Assembly: GCA_023269645.1 (NCBI GenBank)
Contig: JAHFPR010000074.1
Location: 1 to 9,086 of the forward strand
Direction of reading: 5' to 3'
Source: Alphaproteobacteria bacterium
GTDB taxonomy: Bacteria > Pseudomonadota > Alphaproteobacteria > Rickettsiales > UBA8987
Length of the DNA: 9,086 nt
In this document: positions 5,771 through 9,086 of the stretch, in pieces
How the letters are laid out: each line of letters begins with the position of its first letter
Position numbering within the stretch: position 1 is the stretch's first letter
Notes under the pieces: model-generated
What the model was told of the DNA's origin: nothing
Database searches by the model: none
What the model saw: only the letters and a program-made list of their open reading frames with translations
Program-made: the position numbers and the translations under genes

Positions 5771-6442
5771 TCACACCTTCCTCAACACCGCGATCATCTC
5801 CATGCCGTTCCGCTTATATTCCAGCACGGTAAAAACTCCACCGAGATAATCATTCGCCTGCGCGATAAACTCCCGGAAGCTGCGCGCATCCCACACGTGG
5901 AAATGGATGCTGTAGCGCATTGCCATCAGCTTCCGTACCCGCGCGGCGGCTTCCTCCCCGCGCAGATGTTCCGTCACCGCCGCCACCTCGCGGTAATGCA
6001 ACTCGCGGGAGCCTTCCGCACCCAGCGCATCATCCAATTCCAGATGCCAGAAGGGGGTAAGTGCCCGCTCCTTATCGAACGTGAAGCGTTTATCCGGCGC
6101 AGCGTAATAGGCAATGCCACCCGGCTTCAGCACCCGGAAATGGTGGCGCATCGCCCCCAGCGGACTCTCGCAATGCTCAATCATATGGTTGGCGATGAGG
6201 AAATCCTGCGAGGCATCGGGAATGGTAGCGAGCGTTTCGCCGTCATCAATAATATCCACCTCCACGAGTGCTTTGTCGCCAAGTTCCGGATAGTGCGCAC
6301 GCAAATCCGCCACGGACATCCGATCCACATACCGCACGTGCGCCTGCGGGAAAACGGGCAACTTCTCGTGCAGCGCGCCAATTTCCAGGCCATCGCCGGA
6401 AAGATATTTGTACGAAAGTTTTTTGCGGAGTTTGTGGATCAT
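5771..6442 (-). CDS. SAM-dependent class I methyltransferase, substrate unknown
   Basis: A 223-residue protein with a class I (Rossmann-fold, type-11-like) methyltransferase domain. Visible: GLEIGALHEK (18-27), a motif I variant with LEIGA for SAM binding; YVDRMS (38-43) with the acidic residue after strand two; DFLIANHMIEHCESPL (80-95), the motif before and after strand four; and VLKPGGIAYYAAPDKR (104-119). The remainder, including HFHVWDARSFREFI near 180-193, resembles methyltransferases in surface-polysaccharide or glycosyltransferase settings. No glycan gene is present in the window, so the substrate is open. The GGATAGGAA before the ATG is a possible but very close ribosome-binding site. 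It is convergent with pntB. Confidence 0.88.
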   Translation of the reverse strand: MIHKLRKKLSYKYLSGDGLEIGALHEKLPVFPQAHVRYVDRMSVADLRAHYPELGDKALVEVDIIDDGETLATIPDASQDFLIANHMIEHCESPLGAMRHHFRVLKPGGIAYYAAPDKRFTFDKERALTPFWHLELDDALGAEGSRELHYREVAAVTEHLRGEEAAARVRKLMAMRYSIHFHVWDARSFREFIAQANDYLGGVFTVLEYKRNGMEMIAVLRKV

Positions 6443-6452
6443 TTCCTATCCT

Positions 6453-6525
6453 GTCATCCCGCAGAGCATAGCGATTGCGGGGTTATACCCTATAAAAAAT
6501 AACCCTGCAATAAGTGCGGCGTGAC
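6453..6525. repeat. Palindromic intergenic element with GTCAT head
   Basis: Outer ends GTCATCCCGCA (6453-6463) and TGCGGCGTGAC (6515-6525) are inverted in 9 of 11 positions. Inside, CCCGCA/TGCGGG (6458-6463/6476-6481) and TTGCGGGGTTAT/ATAACCCTGCAA (6475-6486/6499-6510, 11 of 12) are alternative stems. It sits just upstream of the methyltransferase gene and contains its best promoter candidate. Confidence 0.7.
6482..6510 (-). promoter_or_regulatory. Candidate promoter of the methyltransferase gene
   Basis: On the minus strand TTGCAG (6510-6505) and TATAAC (6487-6482) are 17 bases apart, placing the start near 6475 and a leader of about 33 bases. Both boxes lie in the arms of the palindromic element, so the repeat may supply the promoter. 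Consensus reading only. Confidence 0.42.
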
Positions 6526-6528
6526 ATA

Positions 6529-6618
6529 GGCATTGTCCTCTAAAGATAGATGTGCTGTCATTCCAGCGAAGGCTGGAATGACAAGTGTAGGGATTATCTA
6601 TCTTTAGGGAACAATGCC
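6529..6618. repeat. Nested inverted repeat, MITE-like, 90 bp
   Basis: Outer arms of 23 bases, GGCATTGTCC... at 6529-6551 and its inverted partner at 6596-6618, match in 21 of 23 positions. In the centre TGTCATTCCAGC (6556-6567) and GCTGGAATGACA (6572-6583) form a perfect 12-bp hairpin with loop GAAG. GTGACA occurs at 6521-6526 and again at 6619-6624, close to both ends, which may be a footprint of insertion or chance. It has no coding capacity and lies between the methyltransferase promoter region and the rpsU terminator. Confidence 0.75.
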
Positions 6619-6625
6619 GTGACAC

Positions 6626-6656
6626 AACAAAAAACCCGACCGCATGGCCGGGTTTT
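6626..6656 (-). terminator. Rho-independent terminator of rpsU
   Basis: On the minus strand a hairpin AAAACCCGGCC-atgc-GGTCGGGTTTT (one G-T pair in an 11-bp stem) runs into TTTTTTGTTG. It begins about 26 bases after the rpsU stop. Confidence 0.88.
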
Positions 6657-6681
6657 CCGTGGCCTTCGCAGGTGGAAATGA

Positions 6682-6879
6682 TTAGCTCACTTCCAGTTGC
6701 TTGCGCGCGAGTTTGCGTGCACGGCGGACTGCTTCCTGCTTCTCGCGGACGCGCTTTTCCGAGGGCTTCTCGAAGAAGCGGCGTTGCTTCATTTCACGGA
6801 AGATGCCTTCACGCTGCATTTTCTTTTTCAGAATGCGGAGTGCCTGATCGACATTATTGTCTTTTACCGTTATCTGCAA
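6682..6879 (-). CDS. rpsU: Small ribosomal subunit protein bS21
   Basis: Protein S21 of the 30S subunit, which in E. coli binds near the 3' end of 16S rRNA and helps initiation. The 65 residues begin QITVKDNNVDQALRILKKKM after the initiator and contain REGIFREMKQRRFFEKPSEKR and a basic, Arg/Lys-rich helix AVRRARKLARKQ, all standard for the alphaproteobacterial form. The initiator is TTG (plus-strand CAA at 6877-6879), fixed by a perfect AAGGAGGT eight bases upstream and by the family N-terminus. A strong promoter and a clear terminator make this a self-contained unit. It is divergent from the COQ9-family gene. Confidence 0.96.
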   Translation of the reverse strand: MQITVKDNNVDQALRILKKKMQREGIFREMKQRRFFEKPSEKRVREKQEAVRRARKLARKQLEVS

Positions 6880-6886
6880 AACTCTT

Positions 6887-6894
6887 ACCTCCTT
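6887..6894 (-). promoter_or_regulatory. Perfect Shine-Dalgarno deciding the rpsU TTG start
   Basis: AAGGAGGT on the minus strand is complementary to the usual 16S rRNA 3' end over all eight bases. It is the only full Shine-Dalgarno I see at any start in the window. It also overlaps a four-codon frame, ATG ATA AGG AGG TAA (6900-6886). Confidence 0.88.
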
Positions 6895-6926
6895 ATCATG
6901 CTGTCAGGGGTTGAACGCGGGTCACT

Positions 6927-6955
6927 ATTATGCGCTGGAGCGGGCGGGCAGTCAA
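6927..6955 (-). promoter_or_regulatory. Strong sigma70 promoter of rpsU
   Basis: On the minus strand TTGACT (6955-6950) and CATAAT (6932-6927) are separated by 17 bases, each five of six to consensus. The predicted start near 6920 gives a leader of about 40 bases ending in the perfect Shine-Dalgarno. Confidence 0.72.
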
Positions 6956-6964
6956 GGGAAACTA

Positions 6965-6992
6965 TTGTTTTTTGGCGCACCCCTTCTATACT
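6965..6992 (+). promoter_or_regulatory. Promoter of the COQ9-family gene, predicted leaderless
   Basis: TTGTTT (6965-6970) and TATACT (6987-6992) are separated by 16 bases. A start about seven bases past the -10 falls on or next to the ATG at 6999. The bases between are CCCCCC, with no Shine-Dalgarno, in keeping with a leaderless mRNA. Confidence 0.6.
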
Positions 6993-6998
6993 CCCCCC

Positions 6999-7607
6999 AT
7001 GACATCCAACCTCAAACAGAGTATCCTGGAAAAGCTGCTGCCGGAAGCGGGTTTTTCGGGCTGGACGGAAACCGCGCTGGAAAAAGCCGCGCAAACCGCC
7101 GGATATGCGCCGACATATGGCCGCATCGCCTTCCCCAGCGGCATGGCGGAAGCGGCTGATTATTATATAAATCAGGTGGATGATGATATGCTGGAGGCAC
7201 TGAAGAAGCTCAATCTTTCCGGCATGAAAATCCGCGAGCGCATCACAGCCGGTGTGTGGGCGCGGCTGGAACTTTACACCCCGCATAAGGAGGCCGTGCG
7301 CACGCTGGTTTCCTGGTTTGCGCTGCCCGCCCACGCGCCTTCCGCCGCGCGGCATCTGGCGCACACCTGCGATAGCATCTGGCACGCGGCGGGGGATAAT
7401 GCCACCGATTATAACTGGTATACCAAGCGTTTCCTGCTCGCCGGGGTGTATAGCAGTACGCTGCTTTACTGGCTGAATGATACCTCGGAAAACCATGCGG
7501 AAACGCGCGCGTTCCTGAACCGTCGCATTGAGAATGTGATGCAAATCCAGAAAACCAAAGGGAAAATCGCAGAGAAATTCTCCGGATTATTCGCCAGGGC
7601 AGGTTGA
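6999..7607 (+). CDS. COQ9-family ubiquinone biosynthesis protein
   Basis: COQ9 proteins have a TetR-like fold, bind lipids and in eukaryotes present the quinone intermediate to the hydroxylase COQ7; the bacterial family is assumed to support ubiquinone synthesis. The 202 residues end in the conserved COQ9 region, including ALPAHAPSAARHLAHTCDSI (108-127), ATDYNWYTKRFLLAGVYSST (135-154), LNDTSENHAETRAFLNRRIE (159-178) and VMQI (180-183). An upstream in-frame ATG at 6930 would add 23 residues reading through the promoter; MTSNLKQSILEKLLP is the natural start. The gene is divergent from rpsU, and the next gene starts one base after its stop, so they likely share a transcript. Confidence 0.92.
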   Translation: MTSNLKQSILEKLLPEAGFSGWTETALEKAAQTAGYAPTYGRIAFPSGMAEAADYYINQVDDDMLEALKKLNLSGMKIRERITAGVWARLELYTPHKEAVRTLVSWFALPAHAPSAARHLAHTCDSIWHAAGDNATDYNWYTKRFLLAGVYSSTLLYWLNDTSENHAETRAFLNRRIENVMQIQKTKGKIAEKFSGLFARAG

Positions 7608-7608
7608 A

Positions 7609-8945
7609 ATGATGCGGCTGATGAAAAATATCATTCCGACCATAATACTCACCGCACTCTGCTGCGGTACACCCGCCCATGCCGCCCAACCCACGCCGGA
7701 GCAACTGCAGAAAATCAAGCACATCATCGTTATCTCGCTGGAGAATCACAGCTTCGATAACCTGTTCGGCAATTTTCCCGGCGCGGAAGGGCTGGAAGCA
7801 GCGGGAGAAAACGCGCGGCAGGTGGATGATGCCGGAAAGCCTTACATCACGCTGCCTGCCCTGAAGGACGGTCGCCTCCCCACAGACCTCCCCAACCGCC
7901 CGTTCCCGATTGATACCTACATCCCCGCCCGCGAAGCAACCCCGGATCTTGTCCACCGTTTTTATCAGGAGAGGAGCAGATTAACGGCGGGAAGATGGAT
8001 CGCTTCGCCGGAGTGTCGGATGCAAGCGCGCTGACGATGGGTTATTACGACATTACCCAGAGCACACTCTGGAAATACGCACAGGAATACACGCTCGCGG
8101 ATCATTTTTTCCATGCCGGATTCGGTGGATCGTTCCTCAACCATTTCTGGCTGGTGTGTGCCTGTACGCCACGCTTCGAGAATGCGCCGCAGGAGATGAA
8201 AGCGAGCGTTGATGCTACCGGAAAAATGATAAAGGACGGCGCGATTACACCCGATAGCTACGCCATCAACACCGTGTATTCTGCACAGATTCCGCACCCG
8301 AAGGATAGCGACAAGGCGAAGCTCCTGCCGCCGCAGACCATGCCCACCATCGGCAGCAGGCTTTCGGAGCAGAACGTGGACTGGGCATGGTATTCCGGCG
8401 GATGGAACGATGCGGTGGCCGGCAAGCCTTCTTCCTCTTTCCAGTTCCACCACCAGCCTTTCGCGTATTTCCGGGAATACGCGGAAGGCAAGGCCGCACG
8501 CAAGGTTTACCTGAAGGATGAAGCGGATTTCCTTATGGCACTGCGGCGCGGCGACCTGCCCCCGGTTTCCTTCTACAAGCCGCTCGGCGAATTCAACTTT
8601 CACCCCGGCTATGCGCGCCTGCCCGCCGGGGATATGCACCTCGCGGATATTCTCCACGCCATTGAGCAGAGCACGGTGTGGAAGGATAGCGTGGTGATTG
8701 TCACGTTCGATGAGAATGGTGGATTCTGGGATCATGTTGCGCCGCCGGCGGGGGATCGCTGGGGACCGGGGGCGCGTGTTCCGACCATCATCATTTCTCC
8801 CTTCGCGCGGAAACATTACGTGGATCACACGGTCTACGACACCACCTCCATCCTGAAATTCATCGAAACCCGGTTTGATCTGCAACCGCTCGGCGCGCGC
8901 GATAAAGCCGCAAACGATATGACGGGCGCGCTGGAACTGGAGTGA
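7609..8945 (+). pseudogene. Secreted phosphoesterase / acid phosphatase, one-base frameshift
   Basis: Two overlapping frames (7609-8034 and the frame open through 7974-8945) together make one protein of the phosphoesterase family that includes phospholipase C and AcpA-type acid phosphatases. The first part has a signal peptide (MKN start, hydrophobic IIPTIILTALCCG, AHA-A cleavage) and the active-site stretch ISLENHSFDNLFGNFPGAEG. The second part has DRFAGVSDASALTMGYYD, FGGSFLNHFWLVCACTP and the metal-site motif DENGGFWDHVAPP. The first frame reads HRFYQE up to 7971; the second resumes as EQINGGKMDRF from 7974, where relatives read about HRFYQEQEQI without a break. A single missing base near 7972, restoring a CAG codon, would give about 445 residues. 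The domain is otherwise intact, so this is a recent mutation or a sequencing error. Product location would be periplasmic or extracellular. Confidence 0.88.
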
Positions 8946-8996
8946 CGATAGTTGTGCGCAACCAATGGCATATATCCCCTTGAAGCAAGTAAGATC

Positions 8997-9058
8997 GTCA
9001 TCGCCCGAATTGCGAAGCAATTATAGAGCTTGCCCCTGCGAAGGCAGCGGGCGATCCA
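8997..9058 (+). repeat. GTCAT-headed palindromic repeat, copy 3, enlarged
   Basis: Head GTCATCGCCCGAATTGC and tail GGGCGATCCA match copy 1 (5623-5661), with the core hairpin AATTGC-gaa-GCAATT (9008-9022) and outer arms ATCGCCCG/CGGGCGAT (9000-9007/9048-9055). Unlike copy 1, about 23 extra bases including a second hairpin, GCCCCTGC/GCAGcGGGC, sit before the tail. A further pair ATCCAT/ATGGAT (9054-9059/9073-9078) continues toward the window edge. The rest of 8946-9086 holds no recognisable gene. Confidence 0.7.
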
Positions 9059-9086
9059 TTCTTCCGGTATGCATGGATTCCCCTAT

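Noticed and set aside
6631..6656. Bidirectional terminator serving plus-strand transcripts
   Set aside because: The plus strand has only four T residues after the stem and no plus-strand gene upstream to terminate; the minus-strand T-run is much better.
6930..6998. Upstream in-frame ATG extending the COQ9-family protein by 23 residues
   Set aside because: The extension reads through the predicted promoters, overlaps the rpsU promoter and has no family resemblance.
7609..7700. Lipobox in the phosphatase signal peptide
   Set aside because: The residue before the first Cys is Leu, not Gly, Ala or Ser; the AHA-A site fits ordinary signal peptidase I.
7958..7982. Programmed -1 frameshifting in the phosphatase
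   Set aside because: No proper X XXY YYZ heptamer is present (the run around TTTTTAT fits poorly), no evident stem follows, and the family is not known to use recoding. A simple indel fits better.
7965..9020. 351-codon minus-strand frame opposite the phosphatase gene
   Set aside because: It lies antisense to a gene with clear family motifs, covers the repeat downstream, has no family resemblance, and shows the Arg/His-rich composition of an antisense shadow.

Overview
The window looks like a chromosomal segment of an alphaproteobacterium, fairly GC-rich. The evidence is a PurB and a class II fumarase of the alphaproteobacterial type, a proton-translocating transhydrogenase with a separate small PntAB subunit, and a COQ9-family gene divergent from rpsU, an arrangement I associate with that class. 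I cannot name the genus. Calls rest on remembered family motifs; no database search was run.

Layout: (1) 1-2840 holds fumC (minus, 3' end cut by the window edge) and purB (plus), divergent from a 156-bp intergenic region whose two edges carry the same 31-nt sequence in inverted orientation. (2) 2837-3289 is a SnoaL-like gene overlapping the purB stop by four bases. (3) 3362-5586 is a pnt cluster, pntAB then pntB, without pntAA. Between the two genes lies an AT-richer gene for a four-helix-bundle protein of the 23S rRNA intervening-sequence (IVS) family. It is bracketed by inverted repeats built of tandem 13-mers. (4) 5587-5770 has no gene but two opposed copies of a palindromic repeat with GTCAT heads. 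(5) 5771-6442 (minus) is a SAM-dependent methyltransferase. (6) 6443-6681 is a palindrome-rich tract with two nested elements and the rpsU terminator. (7) 6682-6879 (minus) is rpsU, starting at TTG, divergent from a COQ9-family gene (6999-7607) that looks leaderless. (8) 7609-8945 is a secreted phosphoesterase/acid phosphatase gene broken by a one-base frameshift. (9) 8946-9086 has no gene and carries a third, enlarged copy of the GTCAT repeat.

Most genes are central metabolism: fumarase (TCA cycle), adenylosuccinate lyase (purines, releasing fumarate), transhydrogenase (NADPH supply) and COQ9 (ubiquinone). The best candidate for an undescribed system is the IVS-like element at 3721-4188. Its ends can pair into a 27-bp RNA stem that loops out its own gene inside a protein-coding operon, and its terminal repeats resemble in design the repeats at the fumC/purB edges.
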